The position numbers and the translations under genes are program-made. Positions 1-7,338 of a stretch of DNA of 29,554 nucleotides are shown piece by piece (within the stretch, counting starts at the first letter, position 1; each line of letters begins with the position of its first letter). The notes beneath the pieces were generated by a model. It did not search any database. It worked only from the letters and a program-made list of their open reading frames with translations, and was not told the DNA's origin. Where the stretch lies: assembly GCA_964440495.1 (NCBI GenBank), contig CAYTSD010000014.1, forward strand, positions 1 to 29,554. The letters are read 5' to 3'. The DNA comes from Benthortus sp964440495 (lineage in GTDB: Archaea; Thermoproteota; Nitrososphaeria_A; Caldarchaeales; Wolframiiraptoraceae).

Positions 1-1
1 T

Positions 2-124
2 GCTGGGATGGAAGAAAACATCTTAATGGTGAAGATAGATAATGAAAAAGTGTTGCTTGGCTATCCTCGAGAGGCGCTAGAAACAATAAATACGCTACTG
101 AAATCAAATGATAGCTCTCTATAG
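2..124 (+). CDS. C-terminal end of an unidentified protein (cut by window edge)
   Basis: An open frame enters from the left edge and stops at TAG 122-124, giving about 40 residues that end KSNDSSL. Internal ATG codons at 8 and 26 could be starts of a very short protein, but the frame is open to the edge, so a longer gene tail is more likely. The tail is mildly charged with a helical look (REALETINTLLK). I do not recognise a family. It lies 26 bases before the cas6-like gene on the same strand and could belong to the same operon. Confidence 0.4.
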   Translation, partial: AGMEENILMVKIDNEKVLLGYPREALETINTLLKSNDSSL

Positions 125-150
125 GGTTTTAGCATATTTCTACCCATTTA

Positions 151-1047
151 ATGGTTCGTTTAAAGATTTTATCATGGTTTAATTTATGTCTGGTGGGGTT
201 CTGGTTGCCGATCGATGTGTTCGGGTTCTTGCTAAGATGTGGCTCTGAGCCGAGGCTGAGCTATGCTTCAGGATTTCATCTCAGAGGGTTATTTTACAGA
301 TATTTGAGGACTATTGATCCAAGTTTGGCTGAACGGCTTCATGGACGTCGTGGTTTGGCGCCTTTCTCGATCTCGCCTTTGATCAGGGTTGATTCTGGAG
401 CTTATTTCTTCAGGGTTACTTCCTATCTTAGTAGGCTGAGCGATGCTGTCTTGAGGGCTTTTAGTAGTATAGAGGAGGTTAGGTTGCTAAATGAGAGCTT
501 CCGCTTGGTCGAGATCTCCTATAAGAGACTTGATCTAGAGAGACTTAGGAGAGAGGCTGCTCCCTATAGGAAGTATGAGGTTGAGTTCCTGAGCCCTACC
601 TGTTTTAGGAGACCCTGCCCATATATTCCGTTGCACGTGTTGGGTTTCTTAGCAAGAGTTATGAGGTTCATAGGTAGACCTAAATCACATTACAGGTTCC
701 TCCCTCTCCCAGACCCAGTTTTGATGTTCAGAAATTTAAGTAGGCAGTGGGATCAGTATGCAGGGGTTAGCCTGAAGGGTAGGAGGTTTAGTAGGTGGCT
801 TGAGGAGGGAGGGGTCGCGGTCTCCGGCCTCTCAGGGATCAGGACCCATAGACTCGTTGACAGGTCGAGGAATAGATTCTTCGTCGGGTTCACCGGCAAG
901 GTTAGGTTCAGCTTACCGGAAGATGTCTTCATAAAAGATAACGCGAGAATAGTCAACCTACTACTAAGAGTCGGCGAGGAAACCCAAGTCGGAGTCAACA
1001 GAACAGCAGGGTTCGGAATATATAGAATCCTGAGAATGCTCAACTAA
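151..1047 (+). CDS. cas6: CRISPR-associated endoribonuclease Cas6 family protein
   Basis: Cas6 cuts the CRISPR precursor transcript within each repeat to release guide RNAs. The 298 residues show the family pattern. The first ferredoxin-like fold contains FHLRGLFYRYLRTIDPSLAE followed by RLH, which lines up with the helix carrying the active-site Tyr and His of Pyrococcus furiosus Cas6, here Tyr49 and His64. A central segment reads PLPDPVLMFRNL, and the protein ends in the Gly-rich loop GVNRTAGFGIYRIL typical of RAMP folds. The catalytic Lys position is not obvious. Compared with P. furiosus the Tyr and His sit about 18 residues later, and residues 8-22 are unusually hydrophobic, so GTG at 217 (residue 23) is an alternative start that restores the usual spacing. 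No array and no other cas gene lies in the window. Identification is from recalled family features; activity is inferred. Confidence 0.8.
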   Translation: MVRLKILSWFNLCLVGFWLPIDVFGFLLRCGSEPRLSYASGFHLRGLFYRYLRTIDPSLAERLHGRRGLAPFSISPLIRVDSGAYFFRVTSYLSRLSDAVLRAFSSIEEVRLLNESFRLVEISYKRLDLERLRREAAPYRKYEVEFLSPTCFRRPCPYIPLHVLGFLARVMRFIGRPKSHYRFLPLPDPVLMFRNLSRQWDQYAGVSLKGRRFSRWLEEGGVAVSGLSGIRTHRLVDRSRNRFFVGFTGKVRFSLPEDVFIKDNARIVNLLLRVGEETQVGVNRTAGFGIYRILRMLN

Positions 1048-1244
1048 ACAAAGATTTATTGGTAGATAGTGTGAAGAACTTATTAGCTGAAAAATTAGTT
1101 CATGAAGGAAATGGATCAAATTAAAGACTTTAGGAGAGGAAATTCAAAGAAAATTATCGAAGCAGCGTTACTGTATCGGCCATATCAAGTATACCATCAA
1201 TTTTAGCAAAGATTTATAGTATAGAAGGATCGAATTAGTTTGGA
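1048..1244 (+). pseudogene. Intergenic stretch with a possible decayed coding remnant
   Basis: This AT-rich 197-base gap has no normal gene but contains protein-like pieces in different frames. From 1050 one frame reads KDLLVDSVKNLLAEKLVHEG and stops at 1122-1124. A second frame over about 1121-1225 reads KTLGEEIQRKLSK. The first frame, after further stops, ends SAISSIPSILAKIYSIEGSN at TAG 1236-1238. Joining them needs two frameshifts. A 34-codon ORF (ATG 1102 to TAG 1206) also exists in the third frame. I do not recognise the parent family. This could be a degraded gene or chance composition. Confidence 0.25.
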
Positions 1245-1250
1245 TTGGTC

Positions 1251-1604
1251 TTGGGGTTGGTTTACATTGATGGTGTAGTTAGGGGGCCAACAGGAAAGGA
1301 GGAGAAGGTTAGATTTCTTGTTGATAGCGGTGCAACTTATACGCTGGTTCCCGAGAAAGTTTGGAAGTCTATTGAACTAAAGCCTATGAGGGAGCATAGC
1401 TTCACGCTTGCTGATGGAACAACGATAAGGAGAAAGGTTTCAGAATGTTATATAATCTTGCCTCAGGGAGAAGCTCATACGCCAGTAATCCTCGGAGAAA
1501 GAGATGATGAGCCATTGCTAGGTATGGTAACTTTAGAGATATTGGGCTTAATACTTGACCCATTTAAGAGAATTTTAAGACCGATGAGGATGATGCTGGT
1601 CTGA
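1251..1604 (+). CDS. Retropepsin-like (clan AA) aspartic protease family protein
   Basis: A small protein of 117 residues with the retroviral-type aspartic protease signature. The active-site motif is FLVDSGATYTLVP near residues 22-34, with the catalytic Asp in DSGA. A second conserved segment, LLGMVTLEILGLILDP, follows near residues 88-103 and matches the hydrophobic-hydrophobic-Gly element. One such domain is half of a pepsin-like active site, so the enzyme would act as a homodimer. There is no signal peptide or membrane segment, so it should be cytosolic. The start is taken as TTG 1251 (MGLVYIDG), the form I recall for stand-alone relatives; TTG 1245 adds two residues. No clear ribosome site is visible. 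The substrate is unknown. The neighbours, a Cas6-like gene and a membrane protein, do not suggest one. Confidence 0.72.
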   Translation: MGLVYIDGVVRGPTGKEEKVRFLVDSGATYTLVPEKVWKSIELKPMREHSFTLADGTTIRRKVSECYIILPQGEAHTPVILGERDDEPLLGMVTLEILGLILDPFKRILRPMRMMLV

Positions 1605-1631
1605 ATTCGATTTCTAGTGAGGTGCATGGGG

Positions 1632-2492
1632 ATGCGAAACGTGTTGAGGGGTTTTCGAGGGCTAAGCCGTAGACCTCGGGTTGCTGCTTTTCTTGTCTGG
1701 CTCGTCTGTTTCTTTGCGTTACCTCCTTATGTAGAGTCTGGGGGAGCTGAGGTTGGTGAGGCAATATTCTCCGCCTTGAGCTCCTCCGTGATATATGAGA
1801 TTGTTGAAGAGCTGTGGCCCAGCCTTATCCTACACATAATTCTTTACCTTCTCCTCTATCTTACGGTTAAGAGGCCGGAGATCTATGGAAGATATTTTAT
1901 GATTTATGCTGGAGTTCTTTATGCAGGAATAGCTGTTGGTCAGGGAATAGCATTCACCGAGAGGTTTGGGCTTGTGATAATAACGTCCAATGTGCTGCTG
2001 ATATTGTTGATAAGTGTTCTATGGCTTCGTGATGGGTTTCGTTATAGGTTTGAGCGTGTTGAGAGCGGGGTCTTGAAGCTGGCTCCACTGGCCCTATTCG
2101 GGTTTATAGCTCCTTTCAGCAGAACTGTGAACGCTGTGCCTCCCTGGTTTTATATGTGGAAGACGGCTTTCAAAGGGTCTTGGTATATGGCGCTGCCAGC
2201 CCTGGCCTTGGATGCTTTAGCGGGTTTCGGCGTTGCTGCCTACTGCCTCTTCACACCAATATCCCTAACGCTAATGGGATATGTTAAGGCTCTAAAGCCC
2301 CTAACCCTCAGACTTACCTCGATAACAGGCCTCTCCTTCGCAGTGATAATATGGGCCACGACTATACTCACATTGATCAATTCCCAAGCCACATCCTTCT
2401 GGACACTGTTCGACATCATATGGAACGCAATATTACATCTACCTCTACTAATAATATGCGGATACTTCTTTTTCACCCCATACAGAGTATAA
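1632..2492 (+). CDS. Multi-pass membrane protein of unknown function
   Basis: I do not recognise the family. The protein of about 286 residues has a basic N-terminus (RNVLRGFRGLSRRPR) followed by roughly seven or eight hydrophobic segments. Among them are an N-terminal helix (VAAFLVWLVCFFALPPYV), a helix in SLILHIILYLLLYLTV, one in IITSNVLLILLISVLW and a C-terminal helix ending CGYFFFTPYRV. The start ATG 1632 is chosen because GAGGTG at 1619-1624 is a good ribosome site seven bases before it; GTG 1617 and ATG 1626 are in frame. The aspartic protease gene ends 27 bases upstream, so the two may be co-transcribed. No catalytic motif is evident. A transporter-like or CAAX-protease-like role cannot be argued from the residues. 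Confidence 0.6.
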   Translation: MRNVLRGFRGLSRRPRVAAFLVWLVCFFALPPYVESGGAEVGEAIFSALSSSVIYEIVEELWPSLILHIILYLLLYLTVKRPEIYGRYFMIYAGVLYAGIAVGQGIAFTERFGLVIITSNVLLILLISVLWLRDGFRYRFERVESGVLKLAPLALFGFIAPFSRTVNAVPPWFYMWKTAFKGSWYMALPALALDALAGFGVAAYCLFTPISLTLMGYVKALKPLTLRLTSITGLSFAVIIWATTILTLINSQATSFWTLFDIIWNAILHLPLLIICGYFFFTPYRV

Positions 2493-2530
2493 TTCTTCAA
2501 GGATATCGTGGATTCCTCGTAGCCGTAACG

Positions 2531-3100
2531 TTAGGTTGATATATAGGTTATTAGTTGATTCTCTTCAAGTATTTTCTTTAGTTTGTAGACTGCGTCGTAG
2601 ACTTCTTTTTCGTATTTTGCTCCTGTGCATACGAGTTTTCCGCTTGCGAACATGAGGATTACTACCTTGGGTTCTGTCATACGGTAGATTAGGCCTGGGA
2701 ATTGTTCGGGTTCGTACATTGTGTTTTCGAGTTTCATGGCTGCTTGTTCTAGGTCTATCTTTGCGTGGAGGTCTACTGATGCCACTATGTTCTGTATCTC
2801 TATTATTGGTTCGTGTTTTATTAGGAATCCTTCTTTCTTGAGGAGTCTAACTACTGTTTGGACTGCCTTTATCGATTCTTGCTCGCTTTTTGCTCCTGTG
2901 CACACCATCTTTCCTGAGGAGAAGATTAGTGTAGCTGTCTTGGGTTTCTGGAGTCTGAAGACTAGTCCGGGAAACTGGGCAGGCTTATACTCTACCTCTG
3001 GAAAGGTTTTCTGAATCTGGGCCAGGTCAAGCTTCTGGTTTATTGTTACCGACGCGACAACATTTTCAATCCTTATTGTTGGTTTGGGTGTTTTACTCAA
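2531..3100 (-). CDS. tbp: TATA-box-binding protein (TBP)
   Basis: TBP binds the TATA element and, with TFB, recruits archaeal RNA polymerase. The 189 residues form the two direct repeats of the saddle fold. Repeat one contains PEVEYKPAQFPGLVFRL and SSGKMVCTGAKS. Repeat two contains MYEPEQFPGLIYRM and ASGKLVCTGAKYE. The repeats are preceded by IENVVASV and IQNIVASV. The conserved Phe, Pro, Gly and Arg of the DNA-contacting face are present. The start is TTG at 3100, giving MSKTPKPTIRIENVV, with GGGAGG about 12 bases upstream. The gene stands alone, convergent with the membrane protein gene and divergent from the surface-protein gene. The length is normal for an archaeal TBP. Confidence 0.97.
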   Translation of the reverse strand: MSKTPKPTIRIENVVASVTINQKLDLAQIQKTFPEVEYKPAQFPGLVFRLQKPKTATLIFSSGKMVCTGAKSEQESIKAVQTVVRLLKKEGFLIKHEPIIEIQNIVASVDLHAKIDLEQAAMKLENTMYEPEQFPGLIYRMTEPKVVILMFASGKLVCTGAKYEKEVYDAVYKLKKILEENQLITYIST

Positions 3101-3127
3101 TTTTGGTTCCTGCCTCCCTTTCTCGGA

Positions 3128-3167
3128 TTTATAAGCTGAATTTATAAAGGAGGGAGGGGTTTATAAG
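3128..3167 (-). promoter_or_regulatory. Triple TATA-box region upstream of tbp
   Basis: Read on the minus strand, three canonical archaeal TATA elements occur in 40 bases: CTTATAAA at 3128-3135, TTTATAAA at 3141-3148 and CTTATAAA at 3160-3167. The nearest lies about 30 bases before the TTG start of tbp, the right distance for a leaderless or very short-leader transcript. The other two could be alternative promoters or extra TBP sites for autoregulation (inference). Confidence 0.6.
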
Positions 3168-3238
3168 CCTTTTCCAGAGACCCCATCTCTAAAAATCTCG
3201 AAAATCATGTTACGAAGCTGGAAGCGGCTCATAAAGCC

Positions 3239-3250
3239 TTATAAATAAAT
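3239..3250 (+). promoter_or_regulatory. TATA box of the surface-protein operon
   Basis: TTATAAATAAAT centred about 27 bases before ATG 3270. This spacing predicts a transcript starting at or just before the start codon. No ribosome site precedes the ATG, which agrees with a leaderless mRNA. Confidence 0.6.
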
Positions 3251-3269
3251 TTTTAGATAGGTTGGTGTA

Positions 3270-5624
3270 ATGCGGCTAGCTCTAGCACTACTCTCAATGA
3301 TTCTTCTTGTAGCTCTAGTGATTCCCTCATCCTATGCCTCTGCTTGGATTAGGTTGGAGCCTAGTGAGGTTACTGTGGGTTTAGGGGGGTCGGGGGAGGT
3401 TCTGGTCTATGTAGGGGAGGATATGCCTGGGTTCTCTGTGAGGCTTCTGGTCTCCGGGGCGCCTGAGGATTTTACGGTTACATTAACTCCGTCGGAGGGC
3501 GTGACACCCTTCACCTCTACGCTTGAAGTATCGGTTCCCTCAACGGCCGAGCCGGGAAACTATAGCCTGTGGATAGAGGTTTGGAGTGGTGAGATGCTTC
3601 TAGACTCTGCGGAGCTCCTAGTCAGGGTGCCGAGCTTCCAGCCCCCCTCTATGAGTATTACCCACCTCAGCTGCCCGGAGAGAGTATTCGTGAATGAAGG
3701 CTTCACAATTAGCGGGGAATTCTACTACAGCTCAGCGCAGGAAACCCTAGGCCGTCTCCAAATCTTTATGAATGAAACCCTTACGGCTCATGCAGAGTTC
3801 TACTTCGCGGGTTCGGCGACGACTCCCTTCTCCTCCCATCTCATCGCTCCAAGCGAGCCTGGGACGCTGAGAATCGACGCCGACCTACAATATTATGACC
3901 CAATTGAAGGAGAGTGGGTTCTCAGCGATAGGGAGTCATGCTACATAGAGGTGGCGATGCCTCCGACGGCCCTGCAGGTAATGGTGAACGGATTGCCTGA
4001 AAATCTTACCGTAGGCGTCAAGGTCACGGTGGATCTACCCTCAGGGATGCAGACTTTCGAAGGCAACGTAACTGTTGAAGAGCCGTTCACGGCGGTGTTT
4101 GAGATAACCGAGCCTACATCTGTTACAGTAATGGTTGATGGGGAGGTTGAGGGAGCGCCTGGGGTTAAATATGTCACCGAGAACCCGACAATCTCCTTCT
4201 GGATTCCGCCTGGAATGACCTTCACAGTAGAATTCAACTACTCCACATGGTATCTCGTAAAGAGAAAAACCATCCCAGATGAGAAGCCTCTAAAAATACT
4301 AGTGGATGAGAAATGGTATAGGTCTGGAGAACTTATCAATATCTCCGCTCCGGAAGTCCTCCAAACCAAGGATACAAGATTTGTTCTCAAGGAGAAAAGG
4401 GTTGATGGAACAGAGTATGAGGAGGAAACAATCTTAGCCGACAAGCCGCATGAAATTACATACATTTACGAAAAGTTCGTTAAGTTAAAGATTGACGTGG
4501 AGCCGAGTGTTCCAGAGCTCTCTAAACTCGCCGGCGAAAGATGGATTAGGTCGGGAGAATGGCTGGAAATACCCTTCGATACAATCGAGATAAACAACAT
4601 CCGATATGTTCCCTCCGACGTATCAACAAAACTTGGAAGCAAACTAACTGTGAAGGAAAACTATGTCAATGTCAGTGAGGTGAAGCCCTCCGATCTCATA
4701 GTTCTAAAGTTTGAGAAACAGGTTCTCGTAAGTGTTTCAGCGGTATATGGGCTAGGTGAACCATTCAGAGTTTCTGAGAAATGGGTTAAAGTTGGTGAAA
4801 GCTTCGAGGAAGATATCTCTAATATTCTCGAGCCCGAAGTTGAGGGGGTTCTAGTCAAGGTTTTAGAGATTGTATCAGCTCTTCCAGCCAGAATCGAAGA
4901 CCATAACCTCTTGGTTCCGATGGTTACGGAGCCTGGGGAAGTCCTAGTTAAGCTTAGAAGATTCTACAGGGTTAGGAATTACGGTGTTGAGGGCTGGCCC
5001 GAGGTAGGTGTGGAATGTTTCTGTGAGGGCTGCGAGTGGAGCAAGATTAATGGAGTGCTGGAGTCGATGGCGCCCGAGGGGTCAAAGCTGGTGTGCACAT
5101 TCCCTGGTGAATGGAAGCTTGAGAAGATTATTCTTGTTCTGAGGAAGGGTTATGTCGGAGATAGCGTGAGGTTTACGGCTGGAGAAATAGAGAGAACTGT
5201 CGATAAACCGTTAGATATTGGAGCTGAGGTGGGGGTCATTAAACTCTACGAGCTTAAGGGCTACACGGAGCATGGGAAGTTCAAGGGAGAGGGAATCTAT
5301 AGGGAGGGCTCCTATGTTTCTTGGAGCGTTGAGCCAAGCGAGGTCCCGGTGGAGGGTGTCGCAGGAGCTATGGGTCTTGTATGGAGAGCTGTGAATCCAA
5401 GCGGCGTCGAGTACATGGACTCAGATAAGGAGGTTAAAGTAGAGTGGGAGGTTGCTTCAAGGCCGCCGCTCACAGGATTCATAGCACTAGAGCTAGCCGC
5501 CATAGGGGTTCTCTCCTTAACCTCAGTCGAATACTATCAGAGATGGAGGAAGATGAGAGGTGGGGAGAGAGCTTTTGAGGAATTATTTAAGGAGGAAGGA
5601 GGTGAAGGTAATGAACAGAGTTAA
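3270..5624 (+). CDS. Large secreted, membrane-anchored beta-repeat surface protein
   Basis: A 784-residue cell-surface protein with no recognised enzyme domain. Residues 1-24 are a signal peptide (MRLALALLSMILLVALVIPS then SYASA). Residues 27-120 look like an Ig-like NEW3-type domain (SEVTVGLGGSGEVLVYV, later STAEPGNYSLWIEV). Later beta-rich segments carry a recurring W/Y-x2-G motif: EKWYRSGE 347-354, ERWIRSGE 423-430, EKWVKVGE 503-510 and GIYREGS 675-681, like the repeats in large archaeal extracellular proteins. A cysteine cluster CFCEGC is at 583-588, with Cys609 after it. A membrane helix at about 734-753 and a charged cytoplasmic tail end the protein. At least seven N-glycosylation sequons lie in the outer part. 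It is transcribed from its own TATA box and overlaps the next gene by 14 bases. The function, perhaps adhesion, binding or S-layer association, is inferred. Confidence 0.75.
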   Translation: MRLALALLSMILLVALVIPSSYASAWIRLEPSEVTVGLGGSGEVLVYVGEDMPGFSVRLLVSGAPEDFTVTLTPSEGVTPFTSTLEVSVPSTAEPGNYSLWIEVWSGEMLLDSAELLVRVPSFQPPSMSITHLSCPERVFVNEGFTISGEFYYSSAQETLGRLQIFMNETLTAHAEFYFAGSATTPFSSHLIAPSEPGTLRIDADLQYYDPIEGEWVLSDRESCYIEVAMPPTALQVMVNGLPENLTVGVKVTVDLPSGMQTFEGNVTVEEPFTAVFEITEPTSVTVMVDGEVEGAPGVKYVTENPTISFWIPPGMTFTVEFNYSTWYLVKRKTIPDEKPLKILVDEKWYRSGELINISAPEVLQTKDTRFVLKEKRVDGTEYEEETILADKPHEITYIYEKFVKLKIDVEPSVPELSKLAGERWIRSGEWLEIPFDTIEINNIRYVPSDVSTKLGSKLTVKENYVNVSEVKPSDLIVLKFEKQVLVSVSAVYGLGEPFRVSEKWVKVGESFEEDISNILEPEVEGVLVKVLEIVSALPARIEDHNLLVPMVTEPGEVLVKLRRFYRVRNYGVEGWPEVGVECFCEGCEWSKINGVLESMAPEGSKLVCTFPGEWKLEKIILVLRKGYVGDSVRFTAGEIERTVDKPLDIGAEVGVIKLYELKGYTEHGKFKGEGIYREGSYVSWSVEPSEVPVEGVAGAMGLVWRAVNPSGVEYMDSDKEVKVEWEVASRPPLTGFIALELAAIGVLSLTSVEYYQRWRKMRGGERAFEELFKEEGGEGNEQS

Positions 5625-6471
5625 GGTTTCAACAATAATCCTAGCACTGCTTCTCTCAGCCGGAATACTATTCACAGGAATCTACGCTATACCCCCATCT
5701 AGTAAATGGATTCCACCCGCCCCTCCGCCAAGCTACTTCCCAGACCAGCAATACGATCCACCGACCTATGGACGTGAATACGTTATAGTTGGAAGCACGC
5801 CTATAGGGCAGGAGTTTATCCCTGAGGGAGAGATACTGGTGGCGGTGGCGGTTGAGATAGGGGGAGAAGGCGCAGCAACGATAAGAATGAACCTACGCAA
5901 CGGAAGCATCTCAGGCCACGTAATCTACACTGAGATAAGAAGCGTGAGCGCGGATGAAAGAGGGTGGCTTCTCTTCACAATGGTTCCAGGGATAAGGCTT
6001 AATCGAGGCAAGGTCTACGTCATCGAGCTTCAAATGGAGGAGGGGAACAGAACATGGAGGGCGAACCAGCAGCCAATACTGATAAACCCATTCCATAGAG
6101 GAAGAGCGATAATAAAGGGAAGCATCGACGAAGACGAAGACCTACATATAATCACATTTGTTCAGAGAGCGGTCACGGTTGAGGAATACGTTTACACGGG
6201 GGCGCCAGTCGTCAATGTCGTGACGAAGACCATAATATCTCCTATAACGGTTACTAAGACCACCACCAAGAAAGTGGAGATCTCCAAGACAACTACAACA
6301 ACCTTAGTCAGTATAGAGACGGAGACAACAACTAAGACAATGGTTTCAAAGGAGGTCGTGAAAGAATATGTTCCAGTGACAATCTACGTGGTTCTGTTAG
6401 TTCTTCTCGTGGTAATCCTCGTGGTCACGATAATCCTTAAGATAGAAGAGCATAGGAGGAGGGCTAGATGA
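5611..6471 (+). CDS. Membrane-anchored surface protein with Thr-rich stalk
   Basis: A 286-residue secreted protein. Residues 1-26 are a signal peptide. A Pro-rich linker (PPAPPPSYFPDQQYDPPTYG) leads to a beta-sandwich-like domain at about 58-185, with QEFIPEGEILVAVAVEI and later RLNRGKVYVIELQ, resembling jelly-roll binding modules. A Thr/Lys/Val-rich stalk (VTKTTTKKVEISKTTTTTL) spans about 200-250. A single strong membrane helix at 255-276 and a basic tail EEHRRRAR finish it. ATG 5611 is chosen because GGAGGAAGGAGG lies just upstream and the signal peptide then begins at once. The 14-base overlap with the previous gene indicates translational coupling, so the two proteins probably work together. 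Carbohydrate binding is possible but unproven. Confidence 0.7.
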   Translation: MNRVKVSTIILALLLSAGILFTGIYAIPPSSKWIPPAPPPSYFPDQQYDPPTYGREYVIVGSTPIGQEFIPEGEILVAVAVEIGGEGAATIRMNLRNGSISGHVIYTEIRSVSADERGWLLFTMVPGIRLNRGKVYVIELQMEEGNRTWRANQQPILINPFHRGRAIIKGSIDEDEDLHIITFVQRAVTVEEYVYTGAPVVNVVTKTIISPITVTKTTTKKVEISKTTTTTLVSIETETTTKTMVSKEVVKEYVPVTIYVVLLVLLVVILVVTIILKIEEHRRRAR

Positions 6472-6566
6472 CCCTGGAAATATCTCTGACAATAGCCCTA
6501 CTTGTCGTAGCCATCCTGACCCTCATACTTCAGAGACTTAGTAGAAAAACTCTTAGCAAGCCGTAA
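6468..6566 (+). CDS. 32-residue single-pass membrane peptide
   Basis: A small ORF whose ATG overlaps the stop of the preceding surface protein in an ATGA junction (6468-6471). It reads MTLEISLTIALLVVAILTLI and then LQRLSRKTLSKP before TAA. That is one membrane helix (about residues 5-22) with a basic C-terminal tail, which predicts N-terminus out and C-terminus in. The perfect overlap and clean helix argue for a real gene. It could be a small partner or assembly subunit of the two surface proteins. No family is recognised. Confidence 0.5.
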   Translation: MTLEISLTIALLVVAILTLILQRLSRKTLSKP

Positions 6567-6624
6567 AACATTTACTGAAGGGTGGATGAAGAAGCCCAGC
6601 ATCAACTGAGCCAGTGATGGAGGA

Positions 6625-7338
6625 TCAACCACCTGACACCCAATTATCGAGACCCTGGAGACTAGTTGACCTAGCTGTTTCGAGTAGGGCGTCGATGCTT
6701 TCCGCCGAGATTCTTCCAGAGTCCGAGTATCCCATTACATTCACAAACTCTTTAACCACTCTCTCCTTTACATGCTCCATGTTAATGGGGTGTCCGAGCT
6801 CCCTCTCCATGGAGGTCATAATCTCTGGAGAGAAGCCGCATGGAGTTATCAGCTTGAAGTAGCTTAGATCGGTGTTTACGTTTAGTGCGAAGCCGTGGTA
6901 GGATACCCAATGCCTTATCGCAAGCCCTATCGACGCTATCTTTCTCTCACCGTTAACCCATACTCCCGGAGCCTTTTCACGTCTTCCAGCATTTATTCCA
7001 AAGCTCTTCAAGACCCTTATCAACACTTCCTCAATTTTATGAACATACTCCCATACACCGAGCTTCAGAGAGTTTAAGTCGATTATCGGGTAGCCTACAA
7101 GCTGTCCGGGGCCGTGGTAGGTTGCTTCCCCACCTCTCTCAACTTTGAAGACTGGAACCCCGTCGATTTCTAGGTCTATGGAGGAGAGACGTTTCCCAAG
7201 AGTTATTACATGTGGATGTTCTAGGAGTATTAGTGTGTCTGGGATCTCGCCTCTGATTCTCCGCTCAACTAGCTTTAGCTGAAGTTTGTAGGCTTTCCAG
7301 TAGTCGATGAGGCCGAGGTCAAGTATCTGTAGCTTCAT
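6625..7338 (-). CDS. lipB: Octanoyltransferase LipB
   Basis: LipB moves an octanoyl group from acyl carrier protein to the target lysine of lipoyl domains, the step before sulfur insertion by LipA. The 237 residues carry the family signatures: LLEHPHVITLGKR at 38-50, RGGEATYHGPGQLVGYP at 68-84, the catalytic Lys133 in ERKIASIG and the catalytic Cys167 in ITPCG. The absence of an LplA-style adenylation signature argues against lipoate ligase. It overlaps lpd by four bases (ATGA) and is the last gene of lipA-lpd-lipB. Most archaea lack a bacterial fatty-acid synthase, so the source of its octanoyl donor is a real question. Confidence 0.93.
   Translation of the reverse strand: MKLQILDLGLIDYWKAYKLQLKLVERRIRGEIPDTLILLEHPHVITLGKRLSSIDLEIDGVPVFKVERGGEATYHGPGQLVGYPIIDLNSLKLGVWEYVHKIEEVLIRVLKSFGINAGRREKAPGVWVNGERKIASIGLAIRHWVSYHGFALNVNTDLSYFKLITPCGFSPEIMTSMERELGHPINMEHVKERVVKEFVNVMGYSDSGRISAESIDALLETARSTSLQGLDNWVSGG

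Noticed and set aside
5560..5610. Upstream extension of the second surface protein
   Set aside because: It would put charged residues before the signal peptide. ATG 5611 has a strong ribosome site and starts the signal peptide directly.
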